NCBI RefSeq assembly: GCF_003014555.1
Contig: NZ_PYGE01000032.1
Coordinates: 1-34,476, forward strand
DNA from: Haloactinopolyspora alba
GTDB taxonomy: Bacteria; Actinomycetota; Actinomycetes; Jiangellales; Jiangellaceae
Direction: 5' to 3'
Length of the DNA: 34,476 bases
Of the stretch, positions 1-7,507 are shown piece by piece (the first letter of the stretch is position 1; the number at the start of each line of letters is the position of its first letter). Under the pieces are notes generated by a model. The model ran no database searches. It saw only the letters and a program-made list of their open reading frames with translations, and had not been told where the DNA came from. A program made the translations under genes and the position numbers.

Positions 1-2
1 CC

Positions 3-119
3 GACGAGCTCGGGGTGTCGCAGATGCAGATCTCGCGGCTGCTGTCGCGGATCCTGCGGCAGCTGCGTCAGTCCATCGGCGTCACCGACGACGAGCCGGA
101 CCGGGCGGATCGGCGGTAA
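3..119 (+). CDS. RNA polymerase sigma factor, SigB/SigF/SigG type, C-terminal fragment
   Basis: Only the last 38 codons of this gene lie in the window; it runs in from the left edge and stops with TAA at 117-119. The peptide reads as the recognition half of a sigma-70 region 4 helix-turn-helix (ELGVSQMQISRLLSRIL), followed by a short acidic tail. The GVSQMQISRLL form is typical of group 3 stress and sporulation sigma factors of the SigB/SigF/SigG kind, which bind the -35 element through this helix. The exact paralogue and any partner anti-sigma gene lie outside the window. The methyltransferase gene starts 9 bases after the stop, so it may be co-transcribed. Confidence 0.75.
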   Translation, partial: DELGVSQMQISRLLSRILRQLRQSIGVTDDEPDRADRR

Positions 120-128
120 CCTCGGCAC

Positions 129-734
129 ATGCAGAGGCCGAAACGACCGAAAGACGTCAGTGCGCGCCGTCACGACCTGTTCGACGCCGCGCTGCGGACA
201 TTCGTGCCGGGCAGGTTGGTCGACCTCGGGGCGGGGCACGGCGGGTTCTCGCTGCGTGCCGCGCGCGCCGGGTGGAACGTCACGGCCATCGACGCCCGTG
301 ACGAACGGTTCCCCAAGGACGACGCCGTCACCTGGGTCCGGCAGGACGTCCGCGAGGCTGACCTGTCCGGGTACGACCTGATCCTCTGCCTGGGCCTGTG
401 GTATCACCTGACCGTCGACGACCAGCTGGATCTGCTGAAGCGGATGTCGGGGACGCCGGTCATCCTGGACACGCACCTGGCGACCGAGCAGCCGACGCAC
501 GACCTGTCGGACCCCGTCGAGGAGCGCGGCTACAGCGGCCGGTTCTATGCCGAGAAGGGCTGGTGGAACCGCGCGACGGCCTCCTGGAACAACACAGCGT
601 CGTTCTGGCCGACCCCGGAGTCCTTCTACCGGATGCTGGCCGAGTACGGCTACCCCGCGGTCTTCGCGGGCACGCCGTGGGTGACGACCGACCGGACGTT
701 CTTCATCTGCACACCGGCGGTCGCGAACCGCTGA
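129..734 (+). CDS. class I SAM-dependent methyltransferase
   Basis: This 201-residue protein has a Rossmann-type methyltransferase core. Motif I is VDLGAGHGGFS at residues 31-41, an acidic residue closes strand beta 2 (AIDARDE, about 54-60), and a hydrophobic motif IV-like segment (LILCLGLWYHL) follows near residue 90. The family transfers a methyl group from S-adenosylmethionine; the WYHL element and overall spacing recall CmoB/DUF1698-like methyltransferases. The substrate cannot be read from the sequence. There is no clear ribosome binding site before the ATG, but TAACCT lies 7 bases upstream, so a leaderless start is possible. It follows the sigma factor gene by 9 bases and precedes dinB by 68 bases. 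Confidence 0.8.
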   Translation: MQRPKRPKDVSARRHDLFDAALRTFVPGRLVDLGAGHGGFSLRAARAGWNVTAIDARDERFPKDDAVTWVRQDVREADLSGYDLILCLGLWYHLTVDDQLDLLKRMSGTPVILDTHLATEQPTHDLSDPVEERGYSGRFYAEKGWWNRATASWNNTASFWPTPESFYRMLAEYGYPAVFAGTPWVTTDRTFFICTPAVANR

Positions 735-795
735 CACGGCCGGCCCTTTCGTGACAACCGCGGTGACGATGTCTGGCCATGTGAGCGAGATGGTG

Positions 796-809
796 CGAAC
801 ATGTGTTCG
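796..809. promoter_or_regulatory. LexA operator (SOS box) over the dinB start
   Basis: CGAACATGTGTTCG is a perfect 14-base palindrome that fits the Gram-positive/actinobacterial LexA box CGAAC-N4-GTTCG. It covers the annotated GTG of dinB. A possible -35 (TGGCCA, 774-779) and -10 (GAACAT, 797-802) lie 17 bases apart, with the -10 inside the box, so LexA bound here would block transcription. DNA damage would then induce dinB. Confidence 0.85.
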
Positions 810-2008
810 TGACCATCGAGCTGGCCATGCTGCATGCGGACCTCGACGCCTTCTACGCGTCGGTCGAGCAGCGTGACGACGCCCGGCTGCGCGGACGGCC
901 GGTCATCGTCGGTGGCGGGGTCGTGCTCGCGGCCAGTTACGAGGCCAAGGCCTACGGCGTCCGGACCGCCATGGGCGGGGCTCGCGCCCGTCGGCTGTGT
1001 CCGCAGGCCGTCGTCGTTCCGCCGCGGATGTCCGCCTACACCGAAGCCAGCGCGGCCGTGTTCGACGTCTTCCGCGACACCACGCCGGTGGTCGAGGGGC
1101 TGTCCATCGACGAGGCCTTCCTGGACGTCGGCGGGCTGTGGCGCATCCGCGGACCGGCGCCCGGCATCGCCGCTCAACTGCGCCGCGACGTCCGCGAGGG
1201 GGTGGGGCTGGCCATCTCGGTCGGTGTCGCGCGGACGAAGTTCCTCGCCAAGGTCGCCAGCGCCGTCGCCAAACCGGACGGCCTGCTCGTCGTGCCGTCC
1301 GACGGCGAGCTGGCGTTCCTGCACCCTCTTCCGGTCGAACGGCTGTGGGGCGTCGGCGAGGTCACGGCGGCGGCGTTGCGCAGGCGCGGCATCCAGACGG
1401 TGGGCGACATCGCCCAGCTCGGACCGTCGACGTTGACCTCGATTCTCGGGAAGGCCGCCGGCCGGCACCTGTACGCGCTGGCGCTCAACCGGGATCCCCG
1501 GCCGGTCGAGGTGGGCCGTCGCCGGCGCTCCATCGGGGCGCAGTGCGCGCTGGGCCGCGGGCCGAGGTCGTCGGAGGACCTCGACGCCGTGGTGGTGTCG
1601 CTCGTCGAGCGCATCGGCCGGCGGCTGCGCCGCGCGCGCCGGGTGAGCCGGACCGTCGTGCTGCGGATGCGTTTCGGCGACTACACCCGCGCCACCCGTT
1701 CGCACACGCTGACCGAGGCGACCGCGCGCACCGAGGATCTGCTCGACACCGTCCGCGGGCTGCTCGCGGCGGCCATGCCGCTGATCCGGGCGCGCGGTGT
1801 CACGTTGATCGGCGTTGCGCTCACCAACCTGGGCGGCGACGGCGCGGTGCAGCCGGCGCTGCCGTTCGACGAGCGCCCGTCCGGCACGCTGGACGCGAGT
1901 ATCGACGACGTCCGCGACCGGTTCGGTTCCGCCGCCGTCACGCGGGCCGCACTGCTCGGCCGCGAGCTCGGTCCGGCCGTGCCGCTGCTGCCGGACCGAC
2001 CCCGATGA
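803..2008 (+). CDS. dinB: DNA polymerase IV (Y-family, translesion)
   Basis: This 401-residue protein is a complete DinB. The first metal-binding motif is HADLDAFYASVEQ (residues 11-23) with Asp13 and steric-gate Tyr18. The second is SIDEAFLD (101-108) with the catalytic Asp103-Glu104 pair. A helix-hairpin-helix thumb region (GVARTKFLAKVASAVAKPDG) and a little-finger domain follow. A QPALPF segment near residue 349 looks like a beta-clamp-binding motif. It copies past damaged template bases with low fidelity. Three starts are possible: GTG 803, GTG 809 and ATG 827. The LexA palindrome covers the first two, and 809 would suit a leaderless transcript with -10 at 797-802. The stop codon abuts the stop of the converging hydrolase gene with no gap. 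Confidence 0.95.
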   Translation: MFVTIELAMLHADLDAFYASVEQRDDARLRGRPVIVGGGVVLAASYEAKAYGVRTAMGGARARRLCPQAVVVPPRMSAYTEASAAVFDVFRDTTPVVEGLSIDEAFLDVGGLWRIRGPAPGIAAQLRRDVREGVGLAISVGVARTKFLAKVASAVAKPDGLLVVPSDGELAFLHPLPVERLWGVGEVTAAALRRRGIQTVGDIAQLGPSTLTSILGKAAGRHLYALALNRDPRPVEVGRRRRSIGAQCALGRGPRSSEDLDAVVVSLVERIGRRLRRARRVSRTVVLRMRFGDYTRATRSHTLTEATARTEDLLDTVRGLLAAAMPLIRARGVTLIGVALTNLGGDGAVQPALPFDERPSGTLDASIDDVRDRFGSAAVTRAALLGRELGPAVPLLPDRPR

Positions 2009-3121
2009 TCACCGGGGTGCGAACGCGTCCAGCACCATCCCGGCCAGCGTCTGGGCCGTGCTGAAGTCGGGGGTGAGCCGGTTCTTGGTCAGTGCGAACG
2101 TCACCCCGGTCGCGGTGTCGGCCAGGGCGTAGCTGCCGCCTACGCCGCCCCAGCCGAACGTCGTCGGGTGCTCGTCGTCCTCGTCGCCCACCAGCCCCAG
2201 GCCGAAACCCAGGGACAGTTTCGTCGGCATGTCGAACACCTGGTCGGTCCCACTGAACGCGACCTCGGTGAGATCACCCAGCCGTTCCGGCGCGACGAGC
2301 CGGACGCCCGCGACGTCGCCGAGCAGCGCCGCGTACAACGTGGCGATCGCCCGCGCGGTCATCTTCCCGCCGGCGGGGATGTCGGCCATCAGTACGTCGC
2401 GGCGATTGCCGAACACGGCCGTGGGCGTGACCGCGCGCGGTGCGAGCGTGAAGAACGGCGAATCGTCAGGCAACGAGGCCAGGAACTCCGCACTGCCGTC
2501 GGCGTCCTCGAGCGGGGCGACCCGGCCGAGCTGTGACTCGGGAACCCCGAAGTACAGTTCGCCCTCGACGCCGAGCGGGCGGGCGACGTCCTCGCGCAGC
2601 ACCTCCGAGATCCGCCGTCCGGTAGCCCGGCGGATGATCTCGCCGGCGATGTAGCCGAACGTGTGGGCGTGGTAGCCGGTCGCCGTCCCCGGCTGCCACC
2701 ATGGCTCGCTGTCGGCGATGCGTGCGCAGATGGACGGCCAGTCGCACAGATCCGCCGGCGTGACGTCGGACGGCAGCGCGGGTACGCCGATCGAGTGCGT
2801 CAGCGCGTGCCGGATGGTGGCCGAGCCCTTGCCGTGCGCGCCGAACTCCGGCCACAGCTCGGCGATGCGGGTGTCGTAGTCGAAGACTCCCTGCTCGATC
2901 AGCACCTGCACGGCCGTCACGGTCATCGCCTTGCCGGTCGAGTAGGTGTAGAACAGCGTGTCCGGCGCGACCGGCTCGCCGGTGGCGGCGTCGACGGTGC
3001 CGCTGACAGCGTCGACCACCCGTTCCCCGCGGTGATGAGCCGTGGCCTGCAGGCCACGTTCGGCGCCGGAGTCGACCAACGTGTCGAGGGCATCCTGCAC
3101 GCGCGTCTGGATGTCACTCAT
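2009..3121 (-). CDS. serine hydrolase of the beta-lactamase class C / EstB family
   Basis: This 370-residue protein carries the penicillin-binding-protein-like active site. The Ser-X-X-Lys motif is STGK (Ser61-Lys64), the second motif is Tyr150-His-Ala, in the place of the usual Tyr-X-Asn, and a Gly-rich FGWGGVGGS stretch near the C-terminus replaces the third box. That pattern is typical of the EstA/EstB esterase and broad serine hydrolase group rather than a true cephalosporinase. There is no signal peptide, so it is probably cytoplasmic and an esterase or amidase of unknown substrate. I chose ATG 3121 because GAGAGGA lies upstream; an in-frame start at 3157 would add 12 charged residues. 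It is the last gene of a minus-strand group after the metal efflux gene. Confidence 0.85.
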   Translation of the reverse strand: MSDIQTRVQDALDTLVDSGAERGLQATAHHRGERVVDAVSGTVDAATGEPVAPDTLFYTYSTGKAMTVTAVQVLIEQGVFDYDTRIAELWPEFGAHGKGSATIRHALTHSIGVPALPSDVTPADLCDWPSICARIADSEPWWQPGTATGYHAHTFGYIAGEIIRRATGRRISEVLREDVARPLGVEGELYFGVPESQLGRVAPLEDADGSAEFLASLPDDSPFFTLAPRAVTPTAVFGNRRDVLMADIPAGGKMTARAIATLYAALLGDVAGVRLVAPERLGDLTEVAFSGTDQVFDMPTKLSLGFGLGLVGDEDDEHPTTFGWGGVGGSYALADTATGVTFALTKNRLTPDFSTAQTLAGMVLDAFAPR

Positions 3122-3185
3122 ACGAGCATCGTCCTCTCGACGTCCGGTGCTCGTCACCTGCGGTCCGGTCGGTCCGCGGACCCGG

Positions 3186-3893
3186 TCACCCGTCGCAGCA
3201 GCCGTCCTCGCAACCGTTGCCGCATCCGTCGTGATCGAGGGCGGCCTCCGGATCGGTGAGCAGCGCGCCGGTGGCGGCGGAACACGCGTCGCCCCGCCAC
3301 GCCTCCAGGCCTTCCCGGACGGCGAAGCCGGCGATCAGCAGCGCTGCCACCGGGTCGGCCCACCACCAGCCGAGGGCGGCGTCGAGCAGCAGCCCGACCA
3401 GGAGGACACCGGACAGGTAGCTGCAGATCAGCGTCTGCTTCGAGTCGGCGACGACGCTGGCCGAGCCGAGCTCGCGGCCGGTGCGCCGTTCCGCCCAGGA
3501 CAGCACCGGCATCACGACGAGGCTGACGGCGGCCAGCGTGATGCCGACGGTGCTGTCGTCCGCGTGTGCCGAGCCGATCAGCGCCCGGCTCGCGTCGGCG
3601 ATCACGTACGCGGCCAGGGCGAAGAACGACAGGGCGACGACGCGGAGCGCGACGCGTTCGCGCGCCTCGGGATCACGGCCGGAGAACTGCCACGCGATCG
3701 CGGCCGCGGAGACGACCTCGACGGTGGAGTCGAGCCCGAACGCGACGAGGGCCGTGGACGACGCCACGGCGCCGGCGGTGATCGCGATCACCGCCTCGAC
3801 CACGTTGTAGGCGATGGTTCCGGCGACGATCAGGCGCACGCGGCGGCGCAGGGACGCCGTGCGTGCGGTGTCCGGGCGGGCGGAGGACGTCAT
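3186..3893 (-). CDS. cation diffusion facilitator-like metal efflux protein with Cys-rich tail
   Basis: The 235-residue protein has about five to six membrane helices in the layout of a cation diffusion facilitator transmembrane domain. The metal-site helix II motif is present as FGLDSTVEVVSA (52-63) and helix V as SVVADSKQTLICS (146-158), with a WWADPVAALLIAG helix after it. It lacks the long cytoplasmic domain of classical CDF proteins and instead ends in an acidic tail with four cysteines (C224, C228, C232, C233) plus His221, which could bind zinc, cobalt or copper. The likely role is export of divalent metal from the cytoplasm. ATG 3893 is chosen because earlier in-frame starts run deep into the upstream gene; no strong ribosome binding site is visible. 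Confidence 0.8.
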   Translation of the reverse strand: MTSSARPDTARTASLRRRVRLIVAGTIAYNVVEAVIAITAGAVASSTALVAFGLDSTVEVVSAAAIAWQFSGRDPEARERVALRVVALSFFALAAYVIADASRALIGSAHADDSTVGITLAAVSLVVMPVLSWAERRTGRELGSASVVADSKQTLICSYLSGVLLVGLLLDAALGWWWADPVAALLIAGFAVREGLEAWRGDACSAATGALLTDPEAALDHDGCGNGCEDGCCDG

Positions 3894-3960
3894 GGGAGAC
3901 CACGGTACAGCAACGGCTGAACTGTCGGCGACCGTCCGCGACTGCCGGCGGTAGCGGAGG

Positions 3961-4473
3961 TCAGGCGCCGACCGTGCGGTCGATGCCCTCGCGCAGGAGG
4001 TCGGCATGGCCGTTGTGCCGTGCGTATTCGTGGATCAGATGCAGCATGACCAGCCGCAGCGAGACGTCCGCGCCCCAGCGCGGCTGATGCCCTGTGACGT
4101 CCAACGACGGTGCGGACCGTTCGATCCGCCGGGCGTGCTCGACCTCGCGGTGCCAGGCGTCGAATGCTTCGTGCCGGGTCGCCGTGCCGTCGTCGAAGGC
4201 GTCCTGGAAGTCGCCTTCGGGCGACCACACCAGCGGGACGTCCTCGGCGTCGATCACCCGGCGGAACCAGGTGCGCTCGACCTCGGCCATGTGCCGGACC
4301 AGCCCGAGCAGGGAGAGGGCGGACGGCGGGGACGAGCGCAGGCGCAGCTGCTCGTCGGTGAGATCGTCGCACTTCATCGCGAGGGTGCCGCGGTGGTAGT
4401 CGAGGAAGGCGCGCAGCATCTCGCGCTCGTCCGCGATCAGCGGGGGCGCGAGCCGTTCCGTGGTCATGGCCAC
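3961..4473 (-). CDS. DinB-fold (DUF664) family protein, putative mycothiol-dependent enzyme
   Basis: This 170-residue protein matches the DUF664/DinB four-helix bundle family of actinomycetes. The His triad that binds a metal is visible as RHMAEVE (about residue 60) and HLIHEYARHNGHADLL near the C-terminus. Characterised relatives are mycothiol- or bacillithiol-dependent transferases and isomerases; the substrate here is unknown. The name DinB fold refers to B. subtilis DinB, and it is unrelated to the polymerase dinB at 803. GTG 4473 has GAGG six bases upstream; ATG 4467, two codons on, is the alternative. It heads the minus-strand group and its start region faces a perfect hairpin at 4486-4536. 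Confidence 0.8.
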   Translation of the reverse strand: MAMTTERLAPPLIADEREMLRAFLDYHRGTLAMKCDDLTDEQLRLRSSPPSALSLLGLVRHMAEVERTWFRRVIDAEDVPLVWSPEGDFQDAFDDGTATRHEAFDAWHREVEHARRIERSAPSLDVTGHQPRWGADVSLRLVMLHLIHEYARHNGHADLLREGIDRTVGA

Positions 4474-4485
4474 ACGCTACCTCAC

Positions 4486-4536
4486 ATGATCATCGGCAGT
4501 TTCCGGCCCATGTGGCCGGAAACTGCCGATGATCAT
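4486..4536. repeat. palindromic repeat, copy A (perfect 23-bp arms, 5-base loop)
   Basis: Arms 4486-4508 and 4514-4536 are perfect reverse complements, starting ATGATCATCGGCAGTTTCC. The same core recurs at 32901-32965 with one base-pair swap (see copy B). Copy A lies between two divergent gene starts, so it is not placed as a terminator. Confidence 0.9.
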
Positions 4537-4570
4537 CGCCGAAAGGGTGCCGGCACGGGATGATGAAGAC

Positions 4571-5161
4571 ATGGCCGACGCATCCGACCTTCAGGATGAA
4601 GCGATGTGGCTCGGCGGCGGCTACCAGCTGGCCATCGAGGTGGGGGAGCGTGACGACGACCGGCTGCAGGCCACGTTGGTGGCACTGTGGCGCGCCGCCG
4701 GTGTCGACGGCTGCCGAGCACGCGGCGACGGCGGCGGGTTCTCGGCCGTGCCGTGCACGAGGACGCAGCTGGAGGCGACGGGACTGCTCGCCGGGGTCGC
4801 CGCGCTGCCGCGAGGTACCCGGGTCGTGTGTGCGGCACGGGCGGTGCGGCACGACTCCGGCACCGATTGGCTGGTCTTTTTCGTGCCGACCGGCGCGCTG
4901 GAGCGGGCCGAGCCGCGCAGCGCCGCCTTCGGCTTTCGCGGCGGCGACTCGCTGCTGTGGCGGCGGCCACTCGACCGCTGGCTGGCCGAGATCGGCCGGC
5001 AGCTGTACGCGGCCGTGCCGTTCCGGCTGGGACTGATCGGGCCCGACGTCGTCGGGATGACCGCCGCGTGGAAGCTGGCGGGAACGGTTCCACCGGAGCG
5101 ATGGGCCGGTTACCTGGTTCCGACCGGCGCTGATCTGGCGTATTACTGCGCGGACCGCTGA
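4571..5161 (+). CDS. hypothetical protein
   Basis: I do not recognise this 196-residue soluble protein. It is alpha/beta-like, rich in Trp, Arg and Gly, with no signal peptide or membrane helix and no recognisable catalytic motif. The middle segment (WLVFFVPTGALERAEPR) has alternating hydrophobic residues typical of a beta sheet, and a VPFRLGLIGPDVVG segment follows. ATG 4571 is chosen: the reading frame is also open from 4529, but that start lies inside the right arm of the palindromic repeat. It diverges from the DUF664 gene across the palindrome and ends 44 bases before the amidase start, in the same direction, so an operon with the amidase is possible. Confidence 0.65.
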   Translation: MADASDLQDEAMWLGGGYQLAIEVGERDDDRLQATLVALWRAAGVDGCRARGDGGGFSAVPCTRTQLEATGLLAGVAALPRGTRVVCAARAVRHDSGTDWLVFFVPTGALERAEPRSAAFGFRGGDSLLWRRPLDRWLAEIGRQLYAAVPFRLGLIGPDVVGMTAAWKLAGTVPPERWAGYLVPTGADLAYYCADR

Positions 5162-5205
5162 CGCGAATGCCGATCACCGCCAAACGTTTAGGGCAAAATG
5201 TCCGC

Positions 5206-6327
5206 ATGATCGGGAATGCGACGTGGCTGGTGCGGCTGGACACGAACTCCACGGGCCAGGGGCCGCGTCTCGCGGTCAAGGACTGTATCGACGTGGCGGG
5301 AACCGTCACGACCGTGGGCTCGCGCGCCGTCGCAGCCGGGAGGACCGAGGCGCTCGTCGACGCGCCGGTGGTCGAGAACGCCCGCAACCAGGGCGCCCGG
5401 ATCGTCGGCAAGACGAACCTGGTCGAGCTGTGCCGGCACGCCGACGGCTACAACCAGTGGACGGGGACCCCGCTCAACCCGCTCGACCAGGAACGGATCA
5501 CCGGTGGCTCGTCCAGCGGCTCCGCTGTCGCGGTGGCGCTGGACGAGACGGACGTGGCCTACGGCACCGACACCGGGGGGTCGGTGCGAGTGCCGGCGGC
5601 ATGCTGCGGCATCGCGGGCCTGAAGACCACCACCGGGCGGCTCCCCACCCACGGCGTCTTCGAGTTCTCGCGGACCCTCGACACGGTCGGCCCGCTCGCG
5701 CGGGAGGTCGCGGGCCTGGTGACCGGGATGCGGCTGATGGAACCGGGCTTCGAGCCGGCCGTCGGAGGCAGCGAGCCGGTGACGGCGGCCAGACTGCGAT
5801 TCGACCGGATCGAATCCGCGGTCGACGAGGCCGTCGACCGCGCCGTCGCGGCTGCGGGCCTGCGGGTGACGGACGTGACGATCCCGGATTGGGAGACGTG
5901 GATCGACGCGGCCAACGACATCATGATGGCCGAGGGTTACGCCGCGCACCGGTACCTCATGACCCGACCCGACCTGCTGGAACAGCGCCACATCGACGGC
6001 ATAGAGAAGGGCGGGGCCATGACGGCGCCGCACATCGTGGCCTGCCGGCGGGTGCAGAACGCCGCACGGCTACAGCTGCGGGCACTGTTGGAGCGATACG
6101 ACGTCCTGGTGCTGCCGACCCTGCTCACCGAGCCCCCACGGGTCGGCGAACCGGCCTGGACGACGTACCTGACTGTGCCGGTGAACCTGGCCGGGCTGCC
6201 GGCGGTGTCGCTCCCGGTGCCCCGGCCGGACCGGGCGCTCCCGGCGTCCATCCAGGTCGTCGGCGGTTGGTACGAGGAGGAACGGCTGCTGGCCGTCGCG
6301 GAAGCCGTCGAGGCCGGTTGCCGATAG
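5206..6327 (+). CDS. amidase signature family enzyme
   Basis: The 373-residue protein contains the complete Ser-cisSer-Lys apparatus of amidase signature hydrolases: the Lys lies in RLAVKDCID (near residue 24), the Gly/Ser-rich loop is GGSSSGSAVAVA (near 101-112), and the nucleophile loop is GTDTGGSVRVPAACCG (near 123-138). These enzymes cleave amide bonds; relatives include AtzF/allophanate hydrolase, GatA and indoleacetamide hydrolase. At about 370 residues it is shorter than GatA (about 490), and no gatB or gatC is nearby, so a catabolic amidase is more likely than the tRNA amidotransferase. ATG 5206 is preferred over 5167; a CAAAAT hexamer about 9 bases upstream may be a -10 for a near-leaderless transcript. 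Confidence 0.85.
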   Translation: MIGNATWLVRLDTNSTGQGPRLAVKDCIDVAGTVTTVGSRAVAAGRTEALVDAPVVENARNQGARIVGKTNLVELCRHADGYNQWTGTPLNPLDQERITGGSSSGSAVAVALDETDVAYGTDTGGSVRVPAACCGIAGLKTTTGRLPTHGVFEFSRTLDTVGPLAREVAGLVTGMRLMEPGFEPAVGGSEPVTAARLRFDRIESAVDEAVDRAVAAAGLRVTDVTIPDWETWIDAANDIMMAEGYAAHRYLMTRPDLLEQRHIDGIEKGGAMTAPHIVACRRVQNAARLQLRALLERYDVLVLPTLLTEPPRVGEPAWTTYLTVPVNLAGLPAVSLPVPRPDRALPASIQVVGGWYEEERLLAVAEAVEAGCR

Positions 6328-6520
6328 AGCCGGCCGCTCAGCCGGAACCACTTGACCCGGCCGTGGAAGCGGTGCACGCTCGTAGCGACGGGTAGGACGC
6401 GTCGTCTTTGTCGAGCCATTCGGTTCTGACCAGCCTGCCGCATCGACGGCACCGATGACGTCCTGCCCGTCGCCATGTTGCGCCCGCGAGGTTTCGGTGC
6501 CGGTCCCACTGGGAGGAAGC

Positions 6521-7081
6521 ATGTTTCCAGCCGAACTCGGGGCGTCGTGGACGGCGCTCGCGCTGATCGCTGTCAGCACGGTCGGTGCCTACGTCGCGAT
6601 GATCGTGTTCTCGAGGATCACCGGTCTGCGTTCGTTCGCGCAGATGACGAACTTCGACGTCGCGGCGACGGTGATGTTCGGGTCGATCGCCGCCACCACC
6701 GCGGTCACCCGTACCACCCCGTTGCTGCAGGGCGCGGTGGCATTGGCGGTGCTGTTCACGGTCCAGGCACTGATCGCGCGCTGGCGGCTGGCCAGGCGCG
6801 TCGAGTCCGCGGTCGACAACGCGCCGTTGTTGCTGATGAGCGGCTCCACGGTCCTCGAGGAGAACCTCACGACGGCGCGCATGACGGACGGCGACCTGCG
6901 CTCGAAGCTGCGCTTGGCCGGGGTCACCCGGACCGCGGACGTACGGGCCGTGGTGCTGGAGACGACGGGGACCGTTTCGGTGCTGACCAGGGAACCGGAC
7001 GGGCCGCCGATCGACCTGGATCTGTTCGCCGGCGTACGCGGCCACGAGCAGCTGATTGCGGACGAGAGCCGGCGCCGCTGA
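6521..7081 (+). CDS. DUF421 (YetF-like) membrane protein
   Basis: This 186-residue protein has two to three N-terminal membrane helices followed by a cytoplasmic domain, the layout of the DUF421/YetF family. Family signatures include SRITGLRSFAQMTNFDVAATVMFGSIAA and, in the soluble part, DNAPLLLMSGSTVLEENL and DLRSKLRLAGV, where the usual YetF motif around 'L...L R..G' sits. The function of the family is not well defined; B. subtilis YetF/YdfS-type proteins are linked to spore membranes. ATG 6521 follows an excellent GGGAGGAAGC ribosome binding site. The 193 bases before it contain no gene that I can support. Confidence 0.85.
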   Translation: MFPAELGASWTALALIAVSTVGAYVAMIVFSRITGLRSFAQMTNFDVAATVMFGSIAATTAVTRTTPLLQGAVALAVLFTVQALIARWRLARRVESAVDNAPLLLMSGSTVLEENLTTARMTDGDLRSKLRLAGVTRTADVRAVVLETTGTVSVLTREPDGPPIDLDLFAGVRGHEQLIADESRRR

Positions 7082-7139
7082 CGCGCCCTCCGTACGCATG
7101 GTGGTTGTCGGGTGCGCTCGGACGGCGCCTGTCGCCGCC

Positions 7140-7343
7140 CTACTGCGACGGCTCCGGGAGGTCACACTCCTCGACCTTCGGGTTCAGACCGACGTAATTG
7201 AGCGGTCCTGCGACGATCGTGATCACGACCGTGCCCAACCGCTCACAGTCGGGGTTCTCGGTGCCGGTGAAATAGCCCCGTTGCCAGGTGGCGAGGACAC
7301 CGATGATCAACCAGATCGCGACGAGCGCGCTTCCGATCCGCAT
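7140..7343 (-). CDS. small single-pass membrane protein, hypothetical
   Basis: A 67-residue protein with one N-terminal membrane helix (residues about 3-20, IGSALVAIWLIIGVLATW) and a short extracytoplasmic domain with two cysteines. A second hydrophobic stretch (GTVVITIVAGPLNYVGLNP) may insert as well. I recognise no family; similar small proteins are often annotated as hypothetical in actinomycetes. The ATG at 7343 has a strong ribosome binding site (GGGAGGCAACC), which supports this start over upstream in-frame codons. It converges on the DUF421 gene with 58 bases between the stops. Confidence 0.7.
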   Translation of the reverse strand: MRIGSALVAIWLIIGVLATWQRGYFTGTENPDCERLGTVVITIVAGPLNYVGLNPKVEECDLPEPSQ

Positions 7344-7507
7344 GGTTGCCTCCCTGCTGCGCGGATACCCGCGGGAGCACCCCACAAACGGACACGCTGT
7401 CGCTGGACGGCGGCGCCGTCCGGAAACGGCGGTGCTGACACGGGCACGTAGCGGGCACGGCGATCGGTGCGCGACGGGATGCGGCACCATGGGCGGCGGG
7501 AGGACGT

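Noticed and set aside
650-1705. A 351-codon open frame on the minus strand
   Set aside because: It is antisense to dinB and the end of the methyltransferase gene and shows no recognisable domain.
4529-4570. Upstream start for the hypothetical protein at 4571
   Set aside because: The codon is formed by the palindromic repeat arm, and the added 14 residues are encoded mostly by it.
5206-6327. Assignment of the amidase as GatA
   Set aside because: It is about 120 residues too short and has no gatC or gatB neighbour; a stand-alone amidase fits better.
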